Positions 15,632 to 25,443 of a stretch of 43,550 bases of DNA are shown piece after piece (positions within the stretch are counted from its first letter, which is position 1; each line of letters opens with the position of its first letter). A program made the position numbers and the translations under genes. The stretch is from Phytobacter massiliensis JC163. GTDB lineage: Bacteria; Pseudomonadota; Gammaproteobacteria; Enterobacterales; Enterobacteriaceae. Below the pieces are notes generated by a model. That model was not told the DNA's origin and made no database searches. It saw only the letters and a list, made by a program, of their open reading frames with translations. The stretch covers positions 330,828 to 374,377 of the forward strand of contig NZ_HE578945.1 in the NCBI RefSeq assembly GCF_000321045.1, read 5' to 3'.

Positions 15632-17917
15632 TCAAATCTTACACGCGCCGCTTTCGCAGCCATCGTCCTGAATTGAAGGCGCCAGATCGTCCTGCGCATC
15701 TTCCGCGCCATCACGGGTGTTCTGATAATACAGCGTTTTCACCCCGAATTTGTAGGCGGTGAGCAGGTCTTTCAGCAGCTGCTGCATCGGCACTTTGCCC
15801 GACGGGAAGCGTGACGGATCGTAGTTGGTGTTCGCCGAAATGGACTGGTCGATAAACTTCTGCATGATGCCCACCAGCTGCAGATAACCATCGTTGTTCG
15901 GCATTTCCCACAGCAGTTCATAGTTATCTTTCAGCAGTTCATAGTCCGGCACCACCTGGCGCAGGATACCGTCTTTCGACGCCTTAATGCTGACGTGGCC
16001 GCGTGGCGGCTCAATGCCGTTGGTGGCGTTAGAGATCTGCGAAGAGGTCTCGGACGGCATCAGGGCAGAGAGGGTTGAGTTACGCAGGCCGTGCGTTTTC
16101 ACGGACTCGCGCAGCTGCTCCCAGTCGTAGCGCAGCGGCGCGCTGACAATCCCGTCCAGGTCTTTTTTATAGGTATCGATCGGCAGAATGCCTTGCGCGT
16201 AGGTGGTTTCATTGAACCACGGGCAGGCGCCTTGCTCTTTCGCCAGTTCATTGGAGGCCTTCAGCAGGTAGTACTGAATAGCTTCAAACGTTTCATGGGT
16301 CAGATTGTTGGCGCTGCCGTCGGAGTAGCGTTTGCCGTTTTTCGCCAGCCAGTAGGCGAAGTTGATAACGCCAATGCCCAGGGTGCGACGTCCCATCGCG
16401 CCGCGTTTGGCCGCCGGGATCGGGTAGTCCTGGTAATCCAGCAGGGCATCGAGAGCGCGTACCGCCAGCACAGCCAGCTCTTCCAGCTCGTCGAGGTTTT
16501 TAATCGCGCCGAGGTTGAAGGCGGAGAGGGTGCACAGGGCAATCTCGCCGTTTTCGTCGTTAACATCTTCCAGCGGTTTGGTCGGCAGGGCGATCTCCAG
16601 GCACAGGTTGGACTGGCGCACCGGGGCGACCTGCGGGTCAAACGGGCTGTGGGTGTTGCAGTGGTCAACGTTCTGAATGTAGATACGGCCCGTTGACGCG
16701 CGTTCCTGCATCATCAGCGAGAACAGTTCGACCGCTTTCACGCGCTGTTTGCGGATACTGTCGTCGTTTTCGTATTGCACGTACAGGCGCTCAAACTCGT
16801 CCTGATCGGCGAAGAACGCGTCGTACAGGCCCGGGACGTCAGACGGGCTGAACAGGGTGATGTCGCCGCCTTTCAGCAGACGGGTGTACATCAGCTTGTT
16901 GATCTGCACGCCGTAGTCCATGTGACGGACGCGGTTGCCTTCCACGCCGCGGTTGTTTTTCAGCACCAGCAGGCTTTCGACTTCCAGATGCCACATCGGG
17001 TAGAAGAGGGTGGCCGCGCCGCCGCGCACGCCGCCCTGCGAGCAGGATTTTACCGCCGTCTGGAAGTGCTTGTAGAACGGAATACAGCCGGTGTGGAACG
17101 CTTCGCCGCCGCGGATCGGGCTGCCCAGCGCGCGAATGCGACCGGCATTGATACCGATACCGGCACGCTGGGAGACATATTTCACAATCGCGCTGGAGGT
17201 GGCGTTGATGGAATCCAGGCTGTCGCCGCACTCGATCAGTACGCAGGAGCTGAACTGACGGGTCGGGGTACGCACGCCGGACATAATCGGCGTCGGCAGG
17301 GAAATTTTAAACGTGGAGACCGCGTCATAAAAACGCTTCACGTAGTCCAGACGGGTTTCACGCGGGTAGTTGGAGAACAGGCACGCCGCCACCAGAATGT
17401 AGAGGAACTGAGCGCTTTCGTAGATCTCGCCGGTGACGCGGTTCTGCACCAGATATTTGCCTTCCAGCTGCTTAACGGCGGCGTAGGAGAAGGTCATATC
17501 GCGGTCGTGGTCGATAAACCCGTCCATCTGCTTGAACTCTTCTTCCGTGTAGTCTTCCAGCAGATGCGTGTCGTATTTGCCCAGTTCGACCATTTTCACC
17601 ACGTGGTCGTACAGCGCCGGCGGCTCGAACTGGCCGTAGGCTTTTTTACGCAGGTGGAAGATAGCCAGACGCGCAGCGAGGTACTGGTAGTCCGGGGCAT
17701 CGCGGGAGATGAGGTCCGCAGCGGCTTTGATAATGGTTTCGTGGATATCCGCCGTTTTGATGCCGTCGTAGAACTGGATGTGCGAGCGCAGTTCGACCTG
17801 AGAGATGGATACGTTATTCAGCCCTTCTGCCGCCCAGTCGAGAACTCGATGGATTTTGTCCAGATTGATGCGCTCGGTGCTACCGTTGCGCTTTGTCACC
17901 AGCAGACTCTGATTCAT
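15632..17917 (-). CDS. nrdA: NrdA, class Ia ribonucleotide reductase alpha subunit
   Basis: 761 aa, the E. coli length. It reduces ribonucleoside diphosphates to deoxy forms. The N-terminal ATP-cone (about 5-95, TKRNGSTERINLDKIHRVL) is the overall activity switch binding ATP/dATP. The catalytic core includes SSCVLIECGDSLDSI (first redox Cys), NLCLEIALPT (thiyl radical Cys region) and LCTLSAFNLGAI; the C-terminal CESGACKI is the thioredoxin-facing Cys pair. The start ATG 17917 is chosen over the upstream ATG 17968 because MNQSLLVTKR matches E. coli. DnaA and NrdR-like boxes precede it. Confidence 0.97.
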   Translation of the reverse strand: MNQSLLVTKRNGSTERINLDKIHRVLDWAAEGLNNVSISQVELRSHIQFYDGIKTADIHETIIKAAADLISRDAPDYQYLAARLAIFHLRKKAYGQFEPPALYDHVVKMVELGKYDTHLLEDYTEEEFKQMDGFIDHDRDMTFSYAAVKQLEGKYLVQNRVTGEIYESAQFLYILVAACLFSNYPRETRLDYVKRFYDAVSTFKISLPTPIMSGVRTPTRQFSSCVLIECGDSLDSINATSSAIVKYVSQRAGIGINAGRIRALGSPIRGGEAFHTGCIPFYKHFQTAVKSCSQGGVRGGAATLFYPMWHLEVESLLVLKNNRGVEGNRVRHMDYGVQINKLMYTRLLKGGDITLFSPSDVPGLYDAFFADQDEFERLYVQYENDDSIRKQRVKAVELFSLMMQERASTGRIYIQNVDHCNTHSPFDPQVAPVRQSNLCLEIALPTKPLEDVNDENGEIALCTLSAFNLGAIKNLDELEELAVLAVRALDALLDYQDYPIPAAKRGAMGRRTLGIGVINFAYWLAKNGKRYSDGSANNLTHETFEAIQYYLLKASNELAKEQGACPWFNETTYAQGILPIDTYKKDLDGIVSAPLRYDWEQLRESVKTHGLRNSTLSALMPSETSSQISNATNGIEPPRGHVSIKASKDGILRQVVPDYELLKDNYELLWEMPNNDGYLQLVGIMQKFIDQSISANTNYDPSRFPSGKVPMQQLLKDLLTAYKFGVKTLYYQNTRDGAEDAQDDLAPSIQDDGCESGACKI

Positions 17918-17958
17918 GTGGGTTTTTACCTGTCCGTGAAAGAGAAAATATCCCCGAT

Positions 17959-17997
17959 TTATCCACAAAGCGTCCTTGTGACTAACTCTGTGGATAA
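17959..17997. promoter_or_regulatory. Pair of inverted consensus DnaA boxes upstream of nrdA
   Basis: TTATCCACA (17959-17967) and TGTGGATAA (17989-17997), both perfect, facing each other with 21 bp between. E. coli nrdAB is known to be regulated by DnaA near its promoter; the same is inferred here. Confidence 0.85.
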
Positions 17998-17998
17998 A

Positions 17999-18043
17999 TA
18001 CAACATATAGGGGGTTTGCGAAAAGAAAAACGCTATATGGTGA
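17999..18043. promoter_or_regulatory. Two NrdR-like boxes upstream of nrdA
   Basis: Reverse strand CCCCTATATGTTGTAT (about 18013-17998) and forward ACGCTATATGGTGAGT (about 18030-18045) each match about 12 of 16 positions of the NrdR box ACACTATATATTGTGT. Their centres are about three helical turns apart, the spacing usual for NrdR pairs. NrdR represses nrd operons when dATP is high. Confidence 0.6.
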
Positions 18044-18252
18044 GTATTCTAGTAAGGATTCTTTTCAGTACAAGGGTTGATTTTGAGGTTAATTTGAGGT
18101 TGTGAAACGGTAAAAAAGGCTAAGTCCTCGTACTATAAGGCCTGGAAGGCATGTCAATATTCTGCAAAAAAAAATCAAAATTTGATCGAGTGCTGATTTC
18201 TTCAACGAGACGGGATGTTGCGCAACCTGAAGTCGCGCAACCTTTATAAGAA
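18044..18252. other. Rest of the nrdA-ubiG gap: direct repeats and hairpin
   Basis: No gene seen. TTTGAGGTT occurs twice 11 bp apart (18082-18090, 18093-18101). A run of nine A (reverse: T) follows a weak AT-rich dyad at about 18166-18186, and GTTGCGC-(11 nt)-GCGCAAC (18217-18241) forms a hairpin downstream of ubiG. Together these may end the ubiG transcript. E. coli carries the autotransporter gene yfaL here; no trace of it is seen. Confidence 0.4.
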
Positions 18253-18993
18253 TTATTGATGACCTTCGCCATTTTTTGCGCTGGTGTGCAGCATATAATT
18301 AACATCCACCCCAGGGGCGAGCCTGAACGTGTTGAGCAACGGATTGTAGTGCAGGCCGATGATATGACGTTCCCGCAGGCCGCTGGCGTCTACCCAGTTT
18401 AACAGTTCCGCCGGTTTGATGAACTTCTTCACGTCGTGGGTGCCTTTTGGCACCATGCGCAGCACATATTCCGCGCCGACGATAGCCATCAGCCACGCTT
18501 TGCCGTTGCGGTTGATGGTGGAAAAGAAGACGTGGCCGCCGGGCTTCACCAGCCTGGCGCAGGCTTGCACCACCGAAAACGGGTCGGGGACGTGCTCCAG
18601 CATCTCCATGCAGGTTACCACGTCATAGGCATGGGGGAATTTCGCCGCGTGCTCTTCCACCGTCTCCTGCACGTAGTCAACGCTGACACCGGACTCCAGC
18701 GCATGCAGCCGGGCGACCTGCAGCGGCTCAAAGCCCATATCCAGCCCGGTGACCGTCGCCCCTTCGCGCGCCATGCTCTCGGCCAGAATGCCGCCGCCGC
18801 AGCCGACATCCAGCACCTTTTTCCCGAACAGACCGTCGGCGCGCTCCGCAATGTAGCCCAGGCGCAGCGGGTTAATGCGATGCAGGGGTTTAAACTCCCC
18901 CTCCGGGTCCCACCAGCGAGAGGCGACCGCTTCAAATTTGGCAATTTCAGCCTGGTCAACGTTTTGAGCAACCGAGGATTTTTCGGCATTCAT
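18253..18993 (-). CDS. ubiG: UbiG, ubiquinone biosynthesis O-methyltransferase
   Basis: 246 aa, slightly longer than E. coli UbiG (240). It is a SAM-dependent methyltransferase that performs both O-methylations in ubiquinone synthesis. Motif [17 protein letters not shown] (about 60-75), motif post-[10 protein letters not shown] and motif [17 protein letters not shown] are plain. ATG 18993 gives MNAEKSS as in E. coli, but an AAGGAG (19005-19010) stands 5 nt before a GTG at 18999 and 11 nt before the ATG, so translation could begin two codons earlier. It is divergent from gyrA. Confidence 0.96.
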   Translation of the reverse strand: MNAEKSSVAQNVDQAEIAKFEAVASRWWDPEGEFKPLHRINPLRLGYIAERADGLFGKKVLDVGCGGGILAESMAREGATVTGLDMGFEPLQVARLHALESGVSVDYVQETVEEHAAKFPHAYDVVTCMEMLEHVPDPFSVVQACARLVKPGGHVFFSTINRNGKAWLMAIVGAEYVLRMVPKGTHDVKKFIKPAELLNWVDASGLRERHIIGLHYNPLLNTFRLAPGVDVNYMLHTSAKNGEGHQ

Positions 18994-19076
18994 GGGCACA
19001 ATGACTCCTTTTTTAGCAAGACGAATGAGTATAACAGTCCGCAAGCGCGAATAAAGCGTCCGGCGGGGTCTTTCCG

Positions 19077-19107
19077 TTTACCTGATTCATTACGGTTGTG
19101 TTATAAT
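19077..19107 (+). promoter_or_regulatory. gyrA promoter
   Basis: A perfect TATAAT -10 at 19102-19107, followed by a TTGCGACC stretch also found after the E. coli gyrA -10. The -35 is poor (TTTACC at 19077-19082, 19-bp spacer). gyrA promoters are known to be induced by DNA relaxation, which depends on the -10 and start region. Confidence 0.7.
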
Positions 19108-19151
19108 TTGCGACCTTTGAATCCGGGATACAGTAGAGGGATAGCGGTTAG

Positions 19152-21782
19152 ATGAGCGACCTTGCGAGAGAAATTACACCGGTTAACATCGAGGAAGAGC
19201 TTAAGAGCTCCTATCTGGATTATGCCATGTCGGTCATTGTTGGCCGTGCGCTGCCAGACGTCCGCGATGGGTTAAAACCGGTTCACCGTCGCGTACTTTA
19301 CGCCATGAACGTATTGGGCAATGACTGGAACAAAGCCTATAAAAAGTCTGCCCGTGTCGTTGGTGACGTAATCGGTAAATACCACCCCCACGGTGATTCC
19401 GCGGTGTATGACACCATTGTACGTATGGCCCAGCCGTTTTCGCTGCGCTATATGCTGGTAGATGGCCAGGGCAACTTCGGTTCCATCGACGGCGACTCCG
19501 CCGCGGCGATGCGTTATACCGAAATCCGTCTGGCGAAGATCGCCCATGAGCTGATGGCCGATCTGGAAAAAGAGACCGTTGATTACGTCGATAACTACGA
19601 CGGTACGGAAAAAATCCCTGATGTAATGCCTACCAAGATCCCAAACCTGCTGGTGAACGGTTCTTCCGGTATTGCCGTCGGGATGGCGACCAACATTCCG
19701 CCGCATAACCTGACGGAAGTGATCAACGGCTGCCTGGCCTACATTGAGAATGAAGACATCAGCGTTGAAGGGCTGATGGAACATATTCCGGGGCCTGATT
19801 TCCCTACCGCCGCCATTATTAATGGCCGTCGCGGCATTGAAGAAGCCTATCGTACCGGCCGCGGCAAGGTCTACATTCGCGCCCGTGCGGAAGTAGAAGC
19901 CGACGCGAAAACCGGCCGCGAAACCATTATCGTGCACGAAATTCCCTATCAGGTGAACAAAGCCCGCCTGATCGAGAAAATCGCCGAGCTGGTTAAAGAG
20001 AAACGCGTTGAAGGCATCAGCGCGCTGCGCGACGAGTCCGACAAAGACGGTATGCGTATCGTCATTGAAGTCAAACGCGACGCGGTAGGGGAAGTGGTGC
20101 TTAATAACCTTTACTCCCTGACTCAGCTGCAGGTCTCCTTCGGTATTAACATGGTTGCGCTGCACCATGGTCAGCCGAAGATCATGAACCTGAAAGACAT
20201 CCTGAGCGCGTTCGTGCGTCACCGCCGCGAGGTGGTAACCCGCCGCACCATTTTCGAACTGCGTAAAGCCCGCGACCGCGCGCACATCCTTGAAGCGCTG
20301 GCGGTTGCGCTGGCCAATATCGACCCGATTATCGAGCTGATTCGTCGCGCGCCGACCCCGGCGGAAGCGAAAGCTGGCCTGATTGCGCAGCCCTGGGACC
20401 TGGGTAACGTCTCCGCCATGCTGGAGCGTGCCGGTGATGACGCCGCTCGTCCTGAGTGGCTGGAGCCGGAGTTTGGTATCCGCGACGGTAAGTACTACCT
20501 GACCGAACAGCAGGCGCAGGCGATCCTCGATCTGCGTTTGCAGAAGCTGACCGGCCTTGAGCACGAAAAACTGCTCGACGAGTACAAAGAGCTGCTGGAG
20601 CAGATTGCCGAGCTGCTGCATATCCTCGGTAGCGCGGACCGCCTGATGGAAGTGATTCGTGAAGAGCTGGAGCTGGTTCGCGAACAGTTTGGCGACGCGC
20701 GTCGCACCGAAATCACCGCCAACAGCGCCGATATCAATATCGAAGATCTGATCAACCAGGAAGATGTGGTTGTAACGCTGTCGCATCAGGGCTACGTGAA
20801 GTACCAGCCGCTGACCGATTACGAAGCGCAGCGTCGCGGCGGGAAAGGTAAATCCGCCGCGCGTATCAAAGAAGAAGACTTTATCGACCGTCTGCTGGTG
20901 GCTAACACTCACGACACCATCCTCTGCTTCTCCAGCCGGGGCCGTCTGTACTGGATGAAGGTCTATCAGTTGCCGGAAGCGAGCCGCGGCGCGCGTGGCC
21001 GCCCCATCGTCAACCTGCTGCCGCTGGAAGCGAACGAACGTATCACCGCTATCCTACCGGTCCGCGAGTACGAAGAGGGCGTCAACGTCTTTATGGCGAC
21101 CGCCAGCGGCACGGTGAAGAAAACCGCGCTGACCGAATTCAGCCGCCCGCGCTCCGCCGGGATCATCGCCGTCAACCTTAACGAAGGCGACGAGCTGATC
21201 GGTGTGGATCTGACCTGCGGCAAAGACGAGGTGATGCTCTTCTCTGCGGCGGGTAAAGTGGTGCGCTTTAAAGAAGATGCCGTTCGCGCCATGGGCCGTA
21301 CCGCCACCGGCGTTCGCGGTATCAAGTTGGCGGGCGAAGATAAAGTCGTTTCGCTTATCGTGCCGCGCGGTGAAGGGGCGATCCTGACCGTTACCCAAAA
21401 CGGCTACGGTAAACGTACCGCTGAGACGGAGTATCCGACCAAATCACGCGGCACCCAGGGCGTTATCTCCATCAAAGTGACCGAGCGCAACGGTTCCGTT
21501 GTCGGCGCGGTGCAGGTGACCGATAGCGACCAGATCATGATGATTACCGATGCCGGGACGCTGGTGCGCACCCGCGTTTCGGAAATAAGCGTGGTGGGTC
21601 GTAACACTCAGGGCGTTATCCTCATCCGCACCGCGGAAGATGAAAACGTAGTCGGTCTGCAACGCGTTGCGGAGCCGGTGGACGACGAAGAGCTCGATGC
21701 CATTGACGGCACCGTCGCGGAAGGGGAGGATGAAATCGCCCCGGAAGTTGACGATAACGGCTCAGACGACGCCGAAGAGTAA
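19152..21782 (+). CDS. gyrA: GyrA, DNA gyrase subunit A
   Basis: 876 aa, one more than E. coli (875). It is the DNA-breaking and -rejoining subunit of gyrase, acting with GyrB to introduce negative supercoils. The catalytic Tyr is in [10 protein letters not shown] (Tyr122 in E. coli). The quinolone-determining region reads [20 protein letters not shown] with Ser83 and Asp87 by codon count, the wild-type, drug-sensitive state. The GyrA-box QRRGGKGK (about 560) wraps DNA in the beta-pinwheel C-terminal domain, which ends in an acidic tail ([20 protein letters not shown]). It is monocistronic with promoter and terminator. Confidence 0.98.
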   Translation: MSDLAREITPVNIEEELKSSYLDYAMSVIVGRALPDVRDGLKPVHRRVLYAMNVLGNDWNKAYKKSARVVGDVIGKYHPHGDSAVYDTIVRMAQPFSLRYMLVDGQGNFGSIDGDSAAAMRYTEIRLAKIAHELMADLEKETVDYVDNYDGTEKIPDVMPTKIPNLLVNGSSGIAVGMATNIPPHNLTEVINGCLAYIENEDISVEGLMEHIPGPDFPTAAIINGRRGIEEAYRTGRGKVYIRARAEVEADAKTGRETIIVHEIPYQVNKARLIEKIAELVKEKRVEGISALRDESDKDGMRIVIEVKRDAVGEVVLNNLYSLTQLQVSFGINMVALHHGQPKIMNLKDILSAFVRHRREVVTRRTIFELRKARDRAHILEALAVALANIDPIIELIRRAPTPAEAKAGLIAQPWDLGNVSAMLERAGDDAARPEWLEPEFGIRDGKYYLTEQQAQAILDLRLQKLTGLEHEKLLDEYKELLEQIAELLHILGSADRLMEVIREELELVREQFGDARRTEITANSADINIEDLINQEDVVVTLSHQGYVKYQPLTDYEAQRRGGKGKSAARIKEEDFIDRLLVANTHDTILCFSSRGRLYWMKVYQLPEASRGARGRPIVNLLPLEANERITAILPVREYEEGVNVFMATASGTVKKTALTEFSRPRSAGIIAVNLNEGDELIGVDLTCGKDEVMLFSAAGKVVRFKEDAVRAMGRTATGVRGIKLAGEDKVVSLIVPRGEGAILTVTQNGYGKRTAETEYPTKSRGTQGVISIKVTERNGSVVGAVQVTDSDQIMMITDAGTLVRTRVSEISVVGRNTQGVILIRTAEDENVVGLQRVAEPVDDEELDAIDGTVAEGEDEIAPEVDDNGSDDAEE

Positions 21783-21793
21783 GTTGTCTGTAG

Positions 21794-21818
21794 AGGGCCG
21801 GTTCGCCGGCCCTTTCTT
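21794..21818 (+). terminator. Rho-independent terminator of gyrA
   Basis: AGGGCCGG-TTCG-CCGGCCCT followed by TTCTTAT: an 8-bp GC-rich stem with a UUCG tetraloop, 12 nt after the gyrA stop. Confidence 0.92.
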
Positions 21819-21896
21819 ATTGCCATTGCGGCACCGGCATTTTACCGCTACTTTACAATCACCCTTTTTCTATCCTCATGGCGGAGTCTCCCCAGG

Positions 21897-24743
21897 TTGA
21901 AATACCTCGTCTCTTTTCGTAATACGCTGAAAGTCTCGCGTTATCTTTTTCGCGCGCTGGCGCTGGTGCTCTGGTTATTGATCGCCCTGTTTTCGGTGTT
22001 CTATATCGCTACCGCGCTGCGCGATAAAGAGATGGAGATTCGTCAGGAGATTAATATCAGCGCCGACCAGGCCCAGCGGTATATTCAGCGCACCTCAGAC
22101 GTTATGAAGGAGCTGAAATACATCGCTGAGAATCGTCTGACGGCGGAAAACGGTATTCTGGCCTCGCGCAGCTTAAGCTCGAAAAATGACGTGCCTGAAT
22201 TCCAGCCGCTGTTCCCGGATTCGGATTGCTCGCGTATGGACGGCGCCTGGCGCGGGTCGCTGGAGTCGCTGGCCTGGTTTATGCGCTACTGGCGCGATAA
22301 CTTCTCCGCCGCCTATGACCTGAACCGCGTGTTCCTTATCGGCAGCGAAAACCTCTGCGTGGCGGATTTCGGTCTGCGCGACCTTCCCGTTGAGCGAGAC
22401 GATGCGCTAAAAAACCTGCATGAGCGTATCCTGAAATACCGCGATGCGCCGCAGGAAGAGCGCGGCAATAACCTCTACTGGATGATGCAGGGGCCGCGTC
22501 CGGGCGTCGGCTATTTTTATGCCCTGACGCCGGTATACCTGGGCAACCGCCTGCAGGCGCTGCTGGGTACGGAGCAGTCCATCCGCATGGACAACTTCTT
22601 TACCGCCGGTACGCTGCCGCTGGGCGTGACCGTGCTGGATGAAAGCGGCCACGTGCTGGTTTCGATGACCAGCCCGGAAAACCGTATCGATATCGACCCG
22701 CGCTGGCTGCAGACCCGCACCTGGTTCGGCTACACCTCAGGCTTTCACGATCTTGTACTTAAGAAGAGTATGCCGCCGTCGTCGCTGAGTATCGTCTACT
22801 CGGTGCCGGTGGATCTGGTGCTTGAGCGTATTCGCATGCTGATCCTCAACGCCGTACTGCTGAATATTCTGGTTGGGGTGGCGCTCTTTATGCTGGCGCG
22901 CATGTACGAGCGGCGGATTTTCATTCCCGCCGAATCGGACGCCCAGCGTCTGGAGGAGCATGAGCAGTTTAACCGCAAAATTGTCGCCTCCGCGCCGGTG
23001 GGGATCTGCATTCTGCGCACCCAGGACGGCACCAACATCCTGAGTAATGAACTGGCGCATAACTACCTGAATATGCTGACCCACGAAGACAGACAGCGCC
23101 TGACGCAGATTATCTGCGGGCAGCAGGTGAACTTCGTGGATGTCCTGACCAGCAATAACACCAATTTGCAGATAAGCTTCGTTCACTCGCGCTATCGCAA
23201 TGAAAACGTAGCGATTTGCGTGCTGGTGGATGTCTCCGCCCGTGTGAAGATGGAGGAGTCGCTGCAGGAGATGGCGCAGGCCGCCGAACAGGCGAGCCAG
23301 TCGAAGTCGATGTTCCTGGCAACGGTCAGCCATGAGCTGCGCACGCCGCTGTACGGGATTATCGGTAACCTTGATTTGCTGCAAACTAAAGAGCTGCCGA
23401 AAGGGGTGGACAGGCTGGTCACCGCCATGAACAACTCCTCCAGCCTGCTGCTAAAAATCATCAGCGATATTCTCGACTTCTCGAAAATTGAATCCGAGCA
23501 GCTCAAAATCGAGCCGCGCGAATTCTCGCCGCGGGAGGTGATGAGCCATATTACCGGCAACTACGCGCCGCTGGTGGTGCGTAAACAGCTGGGGCTGTAC
23601 TGCTTTATCGAGCCGGATGTCCCGGCGACCCTGCACGGTGACCCTATGCGTCTGCAGCAGGTCATCTCGAACCTGTTAAGCAATGCGATTAAGTTCACCG
23701 ATATGGGCTGCATTATGCTACATGTCCGGCGGGACGAGCACTATCTCAGCATTCGTGTTCGTGATACCGGCGTCGGTATTCCCGGCAAAGAAGTGGTGCG
23801 CTTGTTCGATCCGTTCTTCCAGGTGGGGACGGGGGTACAGCGCAACTTCCAGGGCACCGGGCTGGGGCTGGCAATCTGTGAAAAGCTGGTCAACATGATG
23901 GACGGCGATATCGCCGTGGATACCGAGCCGGGCATGGGCAGCCAGTTCACCATCCGTATTCCGCTTTACAGCGCCGTGACGCCGACGCCGGTGGATGTTG
24001 ACGGCCTGGCCAACACCTGCTGCTGGCTGGCGGTGCGTAACGCTTTCTTGTGTAGCTATCTGGAAACCCTGCTAACGCATAATGGCATCCAGGCGCGGCG
24101 TTACGACGGCCGGCCGCTTGGCGCGCAGGATACGTTTATTACCGACGATGATCTGCCTGCGGAGTGGAGCGGCCGCGCGGCGGTGCTCTTCTGCCGTCGC
24201 CATATCGGTATTCCGCTGGAGCGCGCGCCGGGCGAATGGATGATGAGCCTCTCCGCGCCGCACGATCTTATCGCCATTCTGGGGCGCATCTATCGCGTGG
24301 AGGTGACGGTGCCGGAGGTGAGCGCCGCTCTGCCGCTGACGGAAAATGTCGAAATCCGTAACGACGACATGCTGATTCTGGTGGTGGATGACCATCCTAT
24401 CAACCGCCGCCTGCTGGCGGACCAGCTTGGCTCGCTGGGCTATCAGTGTAAAACGGCTAACGATGGCGTCGACGCCCTGAACGTGATGAGCAAAAACGCC
24501 ATAGATATCGTGCTGAGCGACGTCAACATGCCGAATATGGATGGTTATCGCCTGACGCGGCGCATTCGGGAACTGGGGCTGACGCTGCCGGTTATTGGCG
24601 TTACGGCGAACGCGCTGGCAGAAGAGAAACAGCGTTGTCTGGAGTCGGGGATGGATAGCTGTCTGTCGAAGCCGGTAACGCTGGATATTCTGAAACAGAC
24701 GCTGGCGCACTACAGCGCGCGGGTCAGGAAAGAGCGGGTATAA
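21897..24743 (+). CDS. rcsC: RcsC, hybrid sensor kinase of the Rcs envelope-stress phosphorelay
   Basis: 948 aa. It begins with TTG (21897), giving MKYLVSFRNTLK as in E. coli RcsC. A membrane helix (about 20-41) and a second (about 313-335) flank a periplasmic domain. Then come a PAS-like segment, the kinase dimerisation domain with SHELRTPLYG (His479 by codon count), the ATPase domain (DTGVGIP, GTGLGLAICEKL), the RcsC-type inserted domain and a C-terminal receiver domain with VLSDVNMPNMDGY (Asp875). Phosphate passes from RcsC to RcsD to RcsB. It converges on rcsB, as in E. coli; no atoSC genes lie between it and gyrA. Confidence 0.97.
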   Translation: MKYLVSFRNTLKVSRYLFRALALVLWLLIALFSVFYIATALRDKEMEIRQEINISADQAQRYIQRTSDVMKELKYIAENRLTAENGILASRSLSSKNDVPEFQPLFPDSDCSRMDGAWRGSLESLAWFMRYWRDNFSAAYDLNRVFLIGSENLCVADFGLRDLPVERDDALKNLHERILKYRDAPQEERGNNLYWMMQGPRPGVGYFYALTPVYLGNRLQALLGTEQSIRMDNFFTAGTLPLGVTVLDESGHVLVSMTSPENRIDIDPRWLQTRTWFGYTSGFHDLVLKKSMPPSSLSIVYSVPVDLVLERIRMLILNAVLLNILVGVALFMLARMYERRIFIPAESDAQRLEEHEQFNRKIVASAPVGICILRTQDGTNILSNELAHNYLNMLTHEDRQRLTQIICGQQVNFVDVLTSNNTNLQISFVHSRYRNENVAICVLVDVSARVKMEESLQEMAQAAEQASQSKSMFLATVSHELRTPLYGIIGNLDLLQTKELPKGVDRLVTAMNNSSSLLLKIISDILDFSKIESEQLKIEPREFSPREVMSHITGNYAPLVVRKQLGLYCFIEPDVPATLHGDPMRLQQVISNLLSNAIKFTDMGCIMLHVRRDEHYLSIRVRDTGVGIPGKEVVRLFDPFFQVGTGVQRNFQGTGLGLAICEKLVNMMDGDIAVDTEPGMGSQFTIRIPLYSAVTPTPVDVDGLANTCCWLAVRNAFLCSYLETLLTHNGIQARRYDGRPLGAQDTFITDDDLPAEWSGRAAVLFCRRHIGIPLERAPGEWMMSLSAPHDLIAILGRIYRVEVTVPEVSAALPLTENVEIRNDDMLILVVDDHPINRRLLADQLGSLGYQCKTANDGVDALNVMSKNAIDIVLSDVNMPNMDGYRLTRRIRELGLTLPVIGVTANALAEEKQRCLESGMDSCLSKPVTLDILKQTLAHYSARVRKERV

Positions 24744-24770
24744 AAAACAACCCCGGCGGCGCCGGGGTTG
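24742..24770 (-). terminator. Terminator of rcsD-rcsB (perhaps bidirectional)
   Basis: CAACCCCGGC-GGC-GCCGGGGTTG hairpin. On the minus strand it is followed by TTTTTT, so it ends rcsB transcription; on the plus strand there is no immediate T-run after it. It begins next to the rcsC stop codon. Confidence 0.88.
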
Positions 24771-24776
24771 AGGGAA

Positions 24777-25427
24777 TTACTCTTTTTCCGTCTGGGTCAG
24801 CGTGACCGAGGAGAGGTAATTCAGCAGGGCGATATCGTTATCCACCCCCAGTTTCATCATCGCCGATTTCTTCTGGCTACTGATGGTCTTAATGCTGCGG
24901 TTGAGCTTTTTGGCGATCTCGGTGACGAGGAAGCCTTCTGCAAACAGACGCAGCACTTCACTCTCTTTCGGCGACAGGCGTTTATCGCCATAGCCGCCCG
25001 CGCTGATTTTTTCCAGCAGGCGGGAGACGCTTTCCGGCGTGAATTTCTTGCCTTTCTGCAAGGCGGCCAGCGCTTTCGGCAGGTCGGTCGGCGCGCCCTG
25101 TTTGAGGACGATCCCTTCGATATCCAGGTCGAGAACGGCGCTGAGGATAGCCGGGTTGTTATTCATCGTCAGGACAATAATCGACAGATTAGGGAAATGA
25201 CGCTTAATGTACTTGATTAGCGTAATGCCGTCACCGTACTTATCGCCTGGCATGGAGAGATCGGTGATTAAAACATGCGCATCCAGTTTCGGCAGATTAT
25301 TGATGAGTGCTGTAGAGTCTTCAAATTCGCCGACTACATTAACCCATTCGATTTGTTCGAGTGACTTACGAATACCGAACAGTACAATCGGATGGTCATC
25401 GGCAATAATTACGTTCATATTGTTCAT
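24777..25427 (-). CDS. rcsB: RcsB, response regulator of the Rcs phosphorelay
   Basis: 216 aa, nearly identical to E. coli RcsB (MNNMNVIIADDHPIVLFG). The receiver domain has ITDLSMPG with the phospho-Asp (residue 56 in E. coli); the C-terminal LuxR/FixJ-type helix-turn-helix is LSPKESEVLRLFAEGFLVTEIAKKL...SIKTISSQK (about 150-195). It controls capsule, motility (repressing flhDC), rprA and other targets, alone or with RcsA and other partners. ATG 25427 is chosen by homology; it lies 16 bp after the rcsD stop, so the two are co-transcribed. Confidence 0.97.
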   Translation of the reverse strand: MNNMNVIIADDHPIVLFGIRKSLEQIEWVNVVGEFEDSTALINNLPKLDAHVLITDLSMPGDKYGDGITLIKYIKRHFPNLSIIVLTMNNNPAILSAVLDLDIEGIVLKQGAPTDLPKALAALQKGKKFTPESVSRLLEKISAGGYGDKRLSPKESEVLRLFAEGFLVTEIAKKLNRSIKTISSQKKSAMMKLGVDNDIALLNYLSSVTLTQTEKE

Positions 25428-25443
25428 GTATAAGGCTACCTTG

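Noticed and set aside
16775..18010. Open frame of 411 codons on the plus strand antisense to nrdA
   Set aside because: nrdA on the other strand matches E. coli throughout; the antisense frame has no recognisable domain.
19398..19412. Quinolone-resistance mutation in gyrA
   Set aside because: Codons 83 and 87 encode Ser and Asp, the wild-type residues.
19272..20912. Long open frame (546 codons) on the minus strand inside gyrA
   Set aside because: It is antisense to an unmistakable gyrA, has no family resemblance and reflects the codon bias of a GC-rich gene.
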